Shown one piece after another: positions 8,491 to 16,911 of a stretch of 64,000 bases of DNA. A program made the translations under genes and the position numbers. A model generated the notes under the pieces. The model was not told the origin of the DNA. It saw only the letters and a list, made by a program, of their open reading frames with translations, and did not search any database. The stretch spans positions 62,001 through 126,000 of the forward strand of contig CAYTUV010000008.1 in NCBI GenBank assembly GCA_964441505.1, written 5' to 3'. Position 1 is the stretch's first letter, and each line of letters starts with the position of its first letter. Source of the DNA: Fen-1258 sp964441505 (GTDB lineage Bacteria; Bacteroidota; Ignavibacteria; Ignavibacteriales; Melioribacteraceae).

Positions 8491-9564
8491 TTGCTCACTG
8501 ACAATTTTTCGTCGACAATTACGAAAAACACTGAAGCGATTAATATATCCAGAGTCCAGCGTATTATTGCGCTTTGGGGATTTAGTGAAGCAGCATTTGG
8601 CGGAATTTTACACGCGCTGAAAATTCCATTCACTGGATTATTTCTCGGCGGTGCGGCAGTAATTTTTATCACCCTCATCGCACACTATTCAAAGGATAAA
8701 TCCGCTATTCTGCGCGCAACATTGATTGTAATTCTGGTTAAAGCATTTGTAAGTCCACATTCTCCACTGACTGCATATTTTGCTGTCGCACTTCAAGGAA
8801 CTCTTGGTTATCTATTTTTTCAATGGATCAGATATGAGCGTGTTGCTTCATTACTGTTAGGATTCTTTTCGCTTCTATTTTCTGCGATGCAAAAATTAAT
8901 TCTACTTACACTTTTGTTCGGAACAGGATTATGGAATTCAATTGATCTATTCGTGGATTTTGTTCTTTCTCAGGTAAGGGTACTGCCCCATTCTCAATCA
9001 CTAAATTTTAGCTTGATTGTAATCTCCTTGTACGCGGGACTTCATGTTACAGCAGGAATTTATGTCGGGATCAAATCATCCATGATCCCCGATTGGGTTG
9101 CTAAAAAATCTCTATCATTCGGACGATTGGGATTCGATTTTCAAAAGAGTGAAAATAATTTTATTGAAAAGAAAAAACATGAGAAGAAACCATGGTGGAG
9201 AAGATCCTCGGGTATTTTTCTTTTCGTATTCCTAATTATGCTGATGTTACTTTCGTATTTCTTTCCGCAGCTTGGTAAGAATAGAGCTTACGATATTTTG
9301 TTTATGATGTTACGTTCTATTGTAATAATCATTATATGGTTTTCGATACTTTCCCCATTCATTTTAAAATATTTTACAAAATTTATCGAAAAGAATAAAT
9401 TTAAGCATGCATCAGAAATTAATAACATTACTTTGCTTTTCCCAAATTTCAACCGGATCATCAATTTCTGCTGGAAAACTTCCGCTTCGCATAAGGGAAT
9501 AAAAAGAATCAGATTGTTTCTTTCCAACTCGCTGGCACTGCTGCTTTTTTTCGAGATAAAATAG
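8491..9564 (+). CDS. Multi-pass membrane protein of unknown function
   Basis: 357 residues with about eight hydrophobic segments (for example GLFLGGAAVIFITLIAHY, SLLLGFFSLLFSAMQKL, SGIFLFVFLIMLMLLSYFF and IVIIIIWFSILSPFIL). No ATG fits; the start taken is a TTG at 8491 with GGAAAG upstream, five bases after the preceding stop. The first half, with HALKIPFTGLFLGG and a run of four close helices, is reminiscent of substrate-capture (S) components of ECF transporters, but I do not recognise a named family. Its stop is followed directly by the ATG of the THEP1-like NTPase, so the two are probably co-translated. Together they may form an uptake or NTP-linked membrane system; this is inference. Confidence 0.7.
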   Translation: MLTDNFSSTITKNTEAINISRVQRIIALWGFSEAAFGGILHALKIPFTGLFLGGAAVIFITLIAHYSKDKSAILRATLIVILVKAFVSPHSPLTAYFAVALQGTLGYLFFQWIRYERVASLLLGFFSLLFSAMQKLILLTLLFGTGLWNSIDLFVDFVLSQVRVLPHSQSLNFSLIVISLYAGLHVTAGIYVGIKSSMIPDWVAKKSLSFGRLGFDFQKSENNFIEKKKHEKKPWWRRSSGIFLFVFLIMLMLLSYFFPQLGKNRAYDILFMMLRSIVIIIIWFSILSPFILKYFTKFIEKNKFKHASEINNITLLFPNFNRIINFCWKTSASHKGIKRIRLFLSNSLALLLFFEIK

Positions 9565-10047
9565 ATGAAGAAAATTTACTTTCTAACAGGCCCAGTTCAC
9601 ACCGGTAAGACTACTCGCTTAATGCACTGGGTTACTTCACAAAAAAACATTGATGGTATTTTTCAACCGGTCATTGACGAAAAACGATTCATCTATCATA
9701 TTGCCTCAAGAACCTTAAAATTGCTTGATCTGCCTTCAGCAACTCACGACGAAAAAGTTATAAAGATTGGCAAATATTTTTTCAGCAGGGATGTATTTGC
9801 GTGGTCACAAAAGATTCTTACTGATGGTTTTGAAAAGGAATTAGATTGGTTAATTATCGATGAGATCGGTCCGTTAGAATTAAGCGGCACAGGATTTGAA
9901 CCCGCGATCACTAAAATTTTTTCGGAAAATGAAAAATTCAGAGGAAATATTTTGTGCGTTGTACGGGATTCAATTCTTGAAAAGGTTATTGAGCATTATA
10001 AATTAGAAGGACTCTACTCCCTTTTTGAACTTCCGGATATCCAGTAG
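9565..10047 (+). CDS. THEP1-like nucleoside-triphosphatase
   Basis: A 160-residue P-loop NTPase. Walker A is GPVHTGKTT (residues 8-16) and Walker B is DWLIIDEIGPLEL (about 93-105), the latter characteristic of the NTPase_1/THEP1 family, which hydrolyses NTPs in vitro and has an unclear cellular role. The start ATG follows the stop of the membrane-protein gene with no gap. Note the F...PV.D..R.Y element typical of the family. Last gene of the CMD-membrane-NTPase operon. Confidence 0.82.
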   Translation: MKKIYFLTGPVHTGKTTRLMHWVTSQKNIDGIFQPVIDEKRFIYHIASRTLKLLDLPSATHDEKVIKIGKYFFSRDVFAWSQKILTDGFEKELDWLIIDEIGPLELSGTGFEPAITKIFSENEKFRGNILCVVRDSILEKVIEHYKLEGLYSLFELPDIQ

Positions 10048-10096
10048 TACTAATTATACTTTAACACACTGACAATAAAATCAAAAAAATTTTCTC

Positions 10097-10552
10097 TTAA
10101 CGCTTATAATTCTTCTCATAAGCTTTTATCCACTCTTGAGGAGTTATTTTTGAAGCCAGTTCACCTATAAGTTTGTAGGGAATCTGGTCTATCTTTTTAA
10201 AACGGATACACCCCTTACCCATATCCAATTTTGCCGTCGAGTATTTAGGATATTCTTTAATAAACCATGCCAGCAGTTTTTTGCTGCCGTAAAGTCCCAT
10301 ATGATATACTGCAACAAAATTTTTCTGCGAAGCTACACACATAAAGGGCAATGGCTGTTTCGGATCGCAGTGGTAGCCATCCGGATATAATGAGTGAGGC
10401 ACTACATAACCGAGCATGCCATAATTCATCTCCTCTGAAAAACCTTTGGGTATATTTTTTTGAATAACCTCCCTTAATTTTTGTAGAGCCTGTTTTCTTT
10501 CTTGCGGAAGAGAGTTAATATATTCTCGGGGTGTTTTTGCTTTTGATTGCAT
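10097..10552 (-). CDS. DUF1801 family protein
   Basis: A 151-residue protein with the DUF1801 (YdhG-like) pattern: PREYINSLPQERKQALQKLREVI, then EEMNYGMLGYVVP, AVYHMGLYGSKKL and KGCIRFKKIDQIPYKLIGELA. The fold is a small alpha-beta domain of unknown biochemical role. It is a single gene, convergent with the THEP1 operon (50 bp between ends). No good ribosome site stands out before the ATG; the start is chosen on the family N-terminus. Confidence 0.8.
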   Translation of the reverse strand: MQSKAKTPREYINSLPQERKQALQKLREVIQKNIPKGFSEEMNYGMLGYVVPHSLYPDGYHCDPKQPLPFMCVASQKNFVAVYHMGLYGSKKLLAWFIKEYPKYSTAKLDMGKGCIRFKKIDQIPYKLIGELASKITPQEWIKAYEKNYKR

Positions 10553-10693
10553 ATCCTTTCCTCTATAGAAATGTTGATGATTCTATTACGAGAATAACAT
10601 TTTCTAGAATAAAAAGATTCAAAAAAGAAGTCTGAAAGCGAATTTTTTGCTTCATTATAAAAGATCACAAAGGAAGGAGCTGAAGGAAAGATT

Positions 10694-10713
10694 TTAGAGT
10701 AAGAGCATGAGCA
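10694..10713. repeat. Short family E repeat fragment
   Basis: The 193-bp gap 10553-10745 contains a half-copy of the GAGCATGAGCAAG sequence seen as full hairpins at 5072-5140 and 22453-22526, followed by CTGCCCATGCCCGGG. Otherwise I see nothing in this gap. Confidence 0.4.
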
Positions 10714-10745
10714 AGAATTAACCTGCCCATGCCCGGGATATTTTA

Positions 10746-12218
10746 TCAGAAAGCGTAACTAAAACCAATATGAATTAATATTGTCGAAAGATCACTTGTA
10801 CTGCCGTCATATTCGTTTGCTATTAAACTGGTCATCGATGCATTTAAGGAATTATTAAGTGCCATTTCAAAAGCCGCATGTAGTGTGATCGGTGTGGAAA
10901 CTTTATAACTCGCGCCCGCTGTAATATGATTCTCTACAACTGCCGGAAATACCGGAAAGATTGTTTCTTCGGGAACCGGATTACTTCCGAATGCATAACC
11001 TAATCTCAATGTTAAATCTTTGCTAGCCGTATACTCACCGCCAATTTTTACTAATATGGAGTTTTTCCAGTTCATCGGGAAATCAATATTAAACGCTGTA
11101 GAACCCATTATTTTATTAACATTGGAACTTGTTCCGTTCGATAATTTCAATGCCATCTTATCATAAGCGTTTTTCCAATTTAAATACTCAACATCTGCAG
11201 AAAGTTTTAAGTCGTCCGATGCAGTGTAAGCAATACCGAATCCAAATGACTGCGGCGATTTAAGATCAACATCTAAATCATAATTCGCTTGAACACCTGT
11301 TGCCATATTAATTCCTAATCCTGCAAACTGAGCCATCACTGCTGCTTGAGCTTGTGCTTGTGTCATTCCGGGATTTTGCATCATCGCACCTTGAACGGCT
11401 TTTCCAAAAGCATCGTTTAATTGTGCGGTCATATCCATCGATGCTTTTCCTTTTGTGTAAGTCAAAGATGTTGGAAGTGTGTAGCTCAATCCCAAAGAAA
11501 GTCTGTCACTCACTTTATATGCTATGCCGATCTTTCCATTAAAACCAAGTGCTGTAAGATCAGTCATTTTTGCAACTGCGGTAACTTCGTCATAACCAAA
11601 TCCTCCCATTGATGAAGGTGCTGCAAACATCATTCCGAAAGTCATTCCTGGTATTGCTACACCTTTCATCATCATAGGATCTAGCGAATAAGGCATCGAG
11701 AATTCCAACATACTATAAACAAGGTGAGCGCTTACACCTACAGAAAAATTTTCGCTGAATTTATATGCAACAGAGATTCCGCCTTGCATTGAAGCAAGTT
11801 GAGAGTGATAATCTTGTAAAGTAGTTCCGTAGAGTGCATGTTTCATTTTGAAGTCGGCACCCATTCCTCCGGCAGTAAAAAATCCAATTCCCCATGTGAG
11901 GTTACTTTCTGATTTATTGATGTAACTTGCATTAGGAAGCGGAAAAAGATTTTTATCACCTTCCATATCATTCAATTTATTTTTGAAGTGAAGAGTTGGC
12001 GCCATCATAGAAAAATTCACATCAAGTGTAGAATGATTCAAGAAAGAAATTCCGGCGGGATTTGTCATCATAAGAACATTGCTGTCAAATGTTCCAATTG
12101 ATGCACCGCCTCTTCCCATCGTTTTTGCATCAAACCCAACTAGACGCGTTCCGGTTTGAGCCAGAGTTAAAGAAACTAACAATACAGCTAAAAGAAATGA
12201 TTCTTTAAGCAACCTCAT
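10746..12218 (-). CDS. OmpP1/FadL/TodX family outer-membrane porin
   Basis: 490 residues with a signal peptide (MRLLKESFLLAVLLVSLTLAQ) followed by GTRLVGFDAKTMGRGGASIGTFDSNVLMMTNPAGISFL, the conserved start of FadL-type barrels that fills the pore with an N-terminal hatch. The rest alternates short amphipathic strands (LSLGLSYTLPTSLTY, LTLRLGYAFGSNPVPEETIFP) and ends in HIGFSYAF, an aromatic-terminated last strand recognised by the BAM machinery. Such proteins pass hydrophobic molecules across the outer membrane. A Met/Ala/Gln-rich loop at about 280-310 is unusual. It is 54 bp downstream of the gene at 12273-13379 and probably in one unit with it. Confidence 0.9.
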   Translation of the reverse strand: MRLLKESFLLAVLLVSLTLAQTGTRLVGFDAKTMGRGGASIGTFDSNVLMMTNPAGISFLNHSTLDVNFSMMAPTLHFKNKLNDMEGDKNLFPLPNASYINKSESNLTWGIGFFTAGGMGADFKMKHALYGTTLQDYHSQLASMQGGISVAYKFSENFSVGVSAHLVYSMLEFSMPYSLDPMMMKGVAIPGMTFGMMFAAPSSMGGFGYDEVTAVAKMTDLTALGFNGKIGIAYKVSDRLSLGLSYTLPTSLTYTKGKASMDMTAQLNDAFGKAVQGAMMQNPGMTQAQAQAAVMAQFAGLGINMATGVQANYDLDVDLKSPQSFGFGIAYTASDDLKLSADVEYLNWKNAYDKMALKLSNGTSSNVNKIMGSTAFNIDFPMNWKNSILVKIGGEYTASKDLTLRLGYAFGSNPVPEETIFPVFPAVVENHITAGASYKVSTPITLHAAFEMALNNSLNASMTSLIANEYDGSTSDLSTILIHIGFSYAF

Positions 12219-12272
12219 TTTAAGATCTCCTTTTTTGTGAAAGATGTTTCAAGTGATTTTGTGGAATCTATA

Positions 12273-13379
12273 TCAGTTTTTATTATACTCTTTCCCAAGC
12301 AGAGCAATTCCTATCGATTCATCCAACACTGTAGGCATACTCATGTGATTCATAAAAGCCATTTTGCCCGCATCCCAGAAGTACATATCCATTCTGAACA
12401 TCTCTCTGGCAGTATTAACAAGAAGCTGTCCGTCCTTTTGTGTAATCAGAACTTCGATTGGATATGCAACAACGTGATCAATGCCCGGACATTTATTTTC
12501 TTTTGTTTCACGACTCGTGCCCGCGATGTGAAATGATAATCCTTCCGTCTGCGGTCTCGTAATTCCCAATACAACGGAAGAAGAATCCGGTGAATAAACT
12601 TGTCCAACAATTTTCCATTTCAAAACTTCCGGAGAGGCAACGTAGCGGTATTCAACATCATCTTTTACCGGTTTGAAATTTTTCAAATTGTTTTGCATCT
12701 CGCCGATTAATTTTTCCAATCCTTTTCTACCTTCACTATTCTTTCGTGAATAGATCAGCGGGAATTGATCTTCATCGTTAAAGAATGTCATCTTGCCGAC
12801 CATCATGAACATATCACGTGAGGATTCGCGAAGATCTTCATCGCTACGGATTGGCTCAAGCGCTTTTTCAACTTTGGTCCCGCCAGCGATTGAATGAATT
12901 GTTTTAACCAGATTGGCTTTAAATTCTTTTGTCTTTGCTACAACTTGATTGTATTCGTTCTCTTTGCCGTTTTCCCATAGATCGTTGAAGACAACACGGT
13001 TAATTGTTTCCGGATCCGCGATTACAATCTCTACTCCGTCCGGAGTTTCATAAAGTCCAACCCGCAGAAACGCAGCAACTAAATATTTGTTTCCGCGTGC
13101 TGTAATCATTTTTGTGAAATCATTTGAACTGATTAAAATTAATTTTGCTTGGAAACCGCACTGTTCTTCTTTCTTCTGCCGAACGATATCAGGTGTTGCT
13201 ATATCCGAGTAGTTAAGAATATTGTAACCGCCGGATTTTAATTTTGTTTTTAATTCTTCACCAACTTTGTTGATATCGCCTTTAACATTTGATACTGTGA
13301 GCAGATAAATGCCATGATCTGAAGCTACTATTGCCAATGTTGAGATAATTATAAAGAAAAATATTAATCTAAAGCGCAT
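12273..13379 (-). CDS. Exported protein with a DUF302-like N-terminal part
   Basis: 368 residues. The N-terminus is a signal peptide or anchor (MRFRLIFFFIIISTLAIVAS). Residues about 20-120 (GIYLLTVSNVKGDINKVGEELKTKLKSGGY...LRVGLYETPDGVEIVIADPETI) resemble the DUF302 fold; the remaining two thirds I do not recognise. Start ATG is preceded by GAAGGAGA. It lies 106 bp downstream of the DsrE-like gene and upstream of the FadL porin, all in the same direction, so it may belong to the sulfide block, but the gap is long enough for a separate promoter. Function unknown. Confidence 0.65.
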   Translation of the reverse strand: MRFRLIFFFIIISTLAIVASDHGIYLLTVSNVKGDINKVGEELKTKLKSGGYNILNYSDIATPDIVRQKKEEQCGFQAKLILISSNDFTKMITARGNKYLVAAFLRVGLYETPDGVEIVIADPETINRVVFNDLWENGKENEYNQVVAKTKEFKANLVKTIHSIAGGTKVEKALEPIRSDEDLRESSRDMFMMVGKMTFFNDEDQFPLIYSRKNSEGRKGLEKLIGEMQNNLKNFKPVKDDVEYRYVASPEVLKWKIVGQVYSPDSSSVVLGITRPQTEGLSFHIAGTSRETKENKCPGIDHVVAYPIEVLITQKDGQLLVNTAREMFRMDMYFWDAGKMAFMNHMSMPTVLDESIGIALLGKEYNKN

Positions 13380-13485
13380 CTTTGTTCTCCTTCTAATTGT
13401 TTAAACTGCTAATTTCATAGCAACTTAAAAGAGTTTATTATCTATCTATTGAACATTAGTCACTACTATTATATGTGAAGATCGA

Positions 13486-13977
13486 TTAAGTGAATATTAT
13501 CTGAGCGCCGGCAGATTTTTCATAAAACTTCCCAACAGAAATTACTTCATCAACTTCGGGGCAAAAATCTTTTTTTGTTAAATGGAACATATCAACTGTT
13601 GCTTTGCAGCCGTAAATTTCACAACCTGCATCATGAATCATCGTAATGAATTCGCGAACCGGAGGGATATCCAATTTCTCCATCTCCTTTTTCATCATAC
13701 CGGTTGCAAACCATGACATACCCGGAATAGCGCCCATCCATGTTGGTAAACCCGGACCCATTGCAGTAGGAACACACATTGCCGGATTGCCGACAGTAGC
13801 AACTTTGAGCTTATCCATTTTTTTTTCAATAACGGCGTGCAATCCGAAGAAAGTAAAAAATATTGTGGCTTCAATTCCTTCCATTCTTGCACCGTTAGCC
13901 ATAATTAATCCGGGATATACTCCTTCAAGGGATCCTCTTGAGATAACGATCGATACTTTTTTGATTGGTTCTGCCAT
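13486..13977 (-). CDS. DsrE/DsrF-like sulfur-related protein
   Basis: A 163-residue protein of the DsrE-like superfamily (COG2210 type), whose members bind or shuttle persulfide sulfur. Seen: KKVSIVISRGSLEGVYPGLIMANGARMEGIEATIFFTFFGL, then a Gly/Pro/Met-rich loop MCVPTAMGPGLPTWMGAIPGMSWF and a cysteine-containing C-terminal part (DAGCEIYGCKATVDMFHL, DFCPEVDE). I chose the ATG at 13975-13977 because AGGAG lies eight bases before it, whereas the ATG six bases further upstream sits only two bases from that site. It follows the DsrC-like gene by 17 bp and is the last gene of the tight sulfide operon. Confidence 0.85.
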   Translation of the reverse strand: MAEPIKKVSIVISRGSLEGVYPGLIMANGARMEGIEATIFFTFFGLHAVIEKKMDKLKVATVGNPAMCVPTAMGPGLPTWMGAIPGMSWFATGMMKKEMEKLDIPPVREFITMIHDAGCEIYGCKATVDMFHLTKKDFCPEVDEVISVGKFYEKSAGAQIIFT

Positions 13978-13994
13978 TTTCATTTCTCCTCTAA

Positions 13995-14312
13995 TTAAAT
14001 ACATCCTTTTGGTTTTGGTAATCCTGCTATACGTGCTGCTTTTTTCGCCGGTCCACCCGGAAAGAGTGCATACAATTCTTTTGTATCAACACCGCTCTCT
14101 TTTGTAAGTTTTCTTATTGATGGAGCGTCACCTTTAGTTTGGAATTCTTTTCTCATGTAATTAATTACTATCCAGTGACGGTCGGATAAATTTTCGATGC
14201 CTTCTTCTACCGCTATTGCCTTTGCAATATTTTCGTCCCAGTCATTCAGGTTAGATAGATTACCATCGGCATCGAGTTCGAGCATCTTACCAGCAAATTC
14301 TTTTGTACTCAT
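13995..14312 (-). CDS. DsrC/TusE-like sulfur carrier with a single C-terminal cysteine
   Basis: 105 residues of the DsrC/TusE family: DADGNLSNLNDWDENIAKAIAVEEGI, LSDRHWIVINYMRKEF, and the swinging C-terminal arm AARIAGLPKPKGCI. The penultimate Cys (CysA) that carries sulfur is present, but the second arm cysteine eleven residues earlier, which DsrC proper uses to form the trisulfide, is Ala here. That makes it TusE-like or a regulatory-type homologue rather than a dissimilatory DsrC (family knowledge). The ATG at 14310-14312 has GAGGT seven bases upstream; a GTG nine bases earlier is less likely. It sits 28 bp below the DUF1641 gene. Confidence 0.9.
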   Translation of the reverse strand: MSTKEFAGKMLELDADGNLSNLNDWDENIAKAIAVEEGIENLSDRHWIVINYMRKEFQTKGDAPSIRKLTKESGVDTKELYALFPGGPAKKAARIAGLPKPKGCI

Positions 14313-14340
14313 ATTTAACACCTCTTTAGTTATTGGTTAT

Positions 14341-15030
14341 TTATTGTTGTGAATTAGTTTTGTTGCTGTGAGTATTTGCTAAATTTTTGAGAAATTGAAT
14401 TGCGAAGGCAAGTCCTCGTTTTAATTCAGGCGTATTCAACTCTTTGATCAAGCTGAATATTGAGACATTTTCCTTCACTTCTATATCTAAATTTTTATAA
14501 ACATCAAGCCCATTATTTATTGTGTGAAGCATTTCGGGTTGAGTAAGATTTTTTACCGTGTTCAAGATTGTAACAATATTTTCTCCCAAATTTTGAATAT
14601 CCTCTTTAGTAAATGAGGTTATAACTTTATCTGAGACCTTACTCAACTCTTTAACGAATTCGAAATATCCTTTGCGGTCAATTTCATCGAGTTTATCCAT
14701 CGTATCAAGAATATATTGCCTAATTAGCGGCGAAGCATCTCTTAAAAAATCTTTCATACTTTCAAGTTGTTCAACCACAGAACTGATAGTATTTACATTT
14801 CTCAGCATATACTTTCCAAAATGTAAAAGATCACGAGTGTTGACGTGGTTATGTACTTGATCTAATTCTTCAACTGCGGTTTCGTATACATCTTTTGCAA
14901 CTCTCATCAAGTCATCTTTGAGATCTTCCATTTCTCTGCGCTGACGTTTTTGAAGCTCAATCTCTTCAAGAATTAGATCCATTTTTCTATTGAGTTCTTC
15001 AACCTGTATTGCGATCTTATTTTCATTCAT
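14341..15030 (-). CDS. DUF1641 family protein
   Basis: A 229-residue helical protein. The N-terminal third is a predicted coiled coil (VEELNRKMDLILEEIELQKRQRREMEDL); the middle carries the DUF1641 pattern around LLHFGKYMLRNVNTISSVVEQLESMKDFL and the C-terminus has the short conserved block LNTPELKRGLAFAIQFLKNLA. DUF1641 genes commonly stand next to sulfide:quinone oxidoreductase genes, as here (2 bp between stop and start). The role may be as a membrane-associated partner of SQR, but this is inferred from gene position. No catalytic motif is seen. Confidence 0.85.
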   Translation of the reverse strand: MNENKIAIQVEELNRKMDLILEEIELQKRQRREMEDLKDDLMRVAKDVYETAVEELDQVHNHVNTRDLLHFGKYMLRNVNTISSVVEQLESMKDFLRDASPLIRQYILDTMDKLDEIDRKGYFEFVKELSKVSDKVITSFTKEDIQNLGENIVTILNTVKNLTQPEMLHTINNGLDVYKNLDIEVKENVSIFSLIKELNTPELKRGLAFAIQFLKNLANTHSNKTNSQQ

Positions 15031-15032
15031 AG

Positions 15033-16262
15033 TTATTGCCTCTTACCTGCCATTGACATATTTGACTCGATCGGGAGCTCCAAACCTTTAAGAAGAAAAT
15101 TCCAATACATCCATCTGAACATTACCTTGCCGTAATGATTCATTTTTGTTTCTTCTAAAAGCGAAAAAGGCCCAATTCCCGGTAAAGGAAATTTTCCCGG
15201 CAGCGGTTCGGTATCATAATTGAAGTCAATTAGAATTCCTTTTCCAAATCCGGATTCGATGAAACAGTTTGCATGCCCGTCAAATTTGGCTTGCGGTTCA
15301 TGCCCTTCAATAACACTCAAAAAATTTTCTGTTAATATATCGGCTTGAAAGTGTGCTACCGATCCGGCTTTCGAACTTGGTAGATTGGTTGCGTCCCCAA
15401 TAACAAAAATATTATCGTAACCCTCTGCTTGTAATGTTTGTTTGTCAGTCGGTATAAAATTTAACTCATCTCCTAGACCACTCCTTGCAATTGCCTCATC
15501 TCCGGAATTTGTAGGGATTGTCACTAAGACATCAAACTCAACTTCATGTTCATCCCATGAAATTATTTTTTTATTTTCATTATCAACTCTCGCAATATTA
15601 AAATCAGTAGTCAGCCGAATATTTTTTTTACTCAAAAAATCACCAAGAATTGAAGATGCTTTTGGTTTTGTAAACGCTCCCGGCAGCGGAGTTACAAAGT
15701 GGATATTAACTTTATCTCTAATTCCTTTCTCGGTGAAATATGAATCGGCGAGAAAAACAAATTCTAAAGGAGCAACAGGACATTTAATGGGCATCTCTGT
15801 GATATTAATAACAAGCTTTCCGCCATCCCATCGCTTGAAAAATTCTGCAAGTGCACACGCGCCCTCGATTGTGTAGAAATCAAAAATATTTTTGTACCAG
15901 TGGAGACCTTTCATTCCTTCAGTTTCATCCGGTTTTATCTTTGCACCCGTTGCTATTATTAAATAATCGTAAGTGATCACCATATTGTTTTTAAGAACAA
16001 CACGGTTTTCTTTGGGCTCAATCTTATTTATCTCTGACATTATTACGTTAGAACCGGTAGGAAAAAAATCTCGCTTTGGTTTTATTACATCTTTGCGATT
16101 GTAGATCCCAAAAGGGATGAACAAAAATCCCGGTTGATAGTAATGTGTTTCATGTTGATCGACAATTGTTATTTGCCATTCATTTTTATCCAGCGCATTA
16201 TTTAGTTTGTTCAACATCATTGTACCGGCAGTTCCGGCGCCAAGAATTACAAGTTTTTTCAT
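15033..16262 (-). CDS. sqr: Sulfide:quinone oxidoreductase (SQR)
   Basis: A 409-residue FAD-dependent disulfide-reductase-fold enzyme. SQR oxidises sulfide to zero-valent sulfur and passes electrons to quinone at the membrane. Seen: the dinucleotide motif VILGAGTAGTMMLNKL at residues 5-20, IIATGAKIKPDETEG, the FAD-binding NIFVIGDATNLPSSKAG (about 284-300), and cysteines at 136, 161 (in PIKCPVAPLEF) and 333 (in ANCFIESGFGKG). Cys161 and Cys333 fit the redox pair that holds the growing polysulfide. The C-terminal hydrophobic/aromatic helix (VMFRWMYWNFLLKGLELP) would attach it to the membrane. It follows the MerR-type regulator by 2 bp. Sulfide oxidation or detoxification is the likely job of the operon. 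Confidence 0.92.
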   Translation of the reverse strand: MKKLVILGAGTAGTMMLNKLNNALDKNEWQITIVDQHETHYYQPGFLFIPFGIYNRKDVIKPKRDFFPTGSNVIMSEINKIEPKENRVVLKNNMVITYDYLIIATGAKIKPDETEGMKGLHWYKNIFDFYTIEGACALAEFFKRWDGGKLVINITEMPIKCPVAPLEFVFLADSYFTEKGIRDKVNIHFVTPLPGAFTKPKASSILGDFLSKKNIRLTTDFNIARVDNENKKIISWDEHEVEFDVLVTIPTNSGDEAIARSGLGDELNFIPTDKQTLQAEGYDNIFVIGDATNLPSSKAGSVAHFQADILTENFLSVIEGHEPQAKFDGHANCFIESGFGKGILIDFNYDTEPLPGKFPLPGIGPFSLLEETKMNHYGKVMFRWMYWNFLLKGLELPIESNMSMAGKRQ

Positions 16263-16264
16263 CT

Positions 16265-16702
16265 CTACCTCGAAATAGATTTTATTAATTCTTTAATTGT
16301 ACCGCACTGAGAATATTTTGAATAAACCTCGCAGCTTCTGCACTCTCTTTCCTTACATGTATTTTTATGATCGTAACTCCAGCAAGGTCTATGTGCGCCA
16401 TTATATGCATCACAATTTTTTCGCTCTTCTTCAGAACACTTAACAATATCCCAACATGGAATCAGCGAGTAAATTGTTTTAATACCGTTAATGCTAATTT
16501 TTGCTTCGTTGATTGCATTTCGGATACATTGAATTCGATCAAGATCATCTTTTGAAAAAAGTCTTTGATTAGATTTATTTTTATGAGGAATGAATAAACC
16601 CTCCCGTTCATACATTCGAAGCGTGTGAACAGATATCTTTAGTAATCGTGCTGCAGTGCTAATTGAGTAGATGGGTTCAGACTGCTCTATATTTTTGTAC
16701 AT
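16265..16702 (-). CDS. MerR-family regulator with cysteine-rich two-CW C-terminal domain
   Basis: 145 residues. Residues about 10-75 form a MerR helix-turn-helix and wing (YSISTAARLLKISVHTLRMYEREGL...NQRLFSKDDLDRIQCIRNAI). The C-terminal half holds eight cysteines spaced C83-x5-C89-x7-C97-x9-C107-x8-C116-x4-C121-x2-C124-x8-C133, with the Cys-Trp pairs at 83 and 107 of the so-called two-CW domain, a putative metal or Fe-S/redox site. It heads the sqr operon, so sensing of sulfide, polysulfide or redox state is a fair inference. A good ribosome site (AGGAG) precedes the ATG. The perfect palindrome at 16718-16737 just upstream is its probable operator. Confidence 0.88.
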   Translation of the reverse strand: MYKNIEQSEPIYSISTAARLLKISVHTLRMYEREGLFIPHKNKSNQRLFSKDDLDRIQCIRNAINEAKISINGIKTIYSLIPCWDIVKCSEEERKNCDAYNGAHRPCWSYDHKNTCKERECRSCEVYSKYSQCGTIKELIKSISR

Positions 16703-16717
16703 GATTTCTCCTAATTA

Positions 16718-16737
16718 TTGATATTTATAAATATCAA
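16718..16737. promoter_or_regulatory. Perfect 20-bp palindrome, likely operator of the sqr operon
   Basis: TTGATATTTATAAATATCAA is its own reverse complement over all 20 bases and lies 16-35 bases before the ATG of the MerR-type regulator. MerR-family regulators bind dyads of this size placed inside their target promoter, usually autoregulating. Binding is inferred; no second copy was noticed elsewhere in the window. Confidence 0.6.
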
Positions 16738-16911
16738 CTTACATGCTATATATACTTACTCACATTTTGTAAGATTTGATGTAAAAATCGAACAAAAGAT
16801 TCTAACATCCAAGAATAAAAAATAAAATAATTGCGTTTTTAACTTAAAAATGGATTTTAGATCGGAATAAGATGAACGAGTGTTTTGATAAACATTGACT
16901 GGCTTGTTGAA

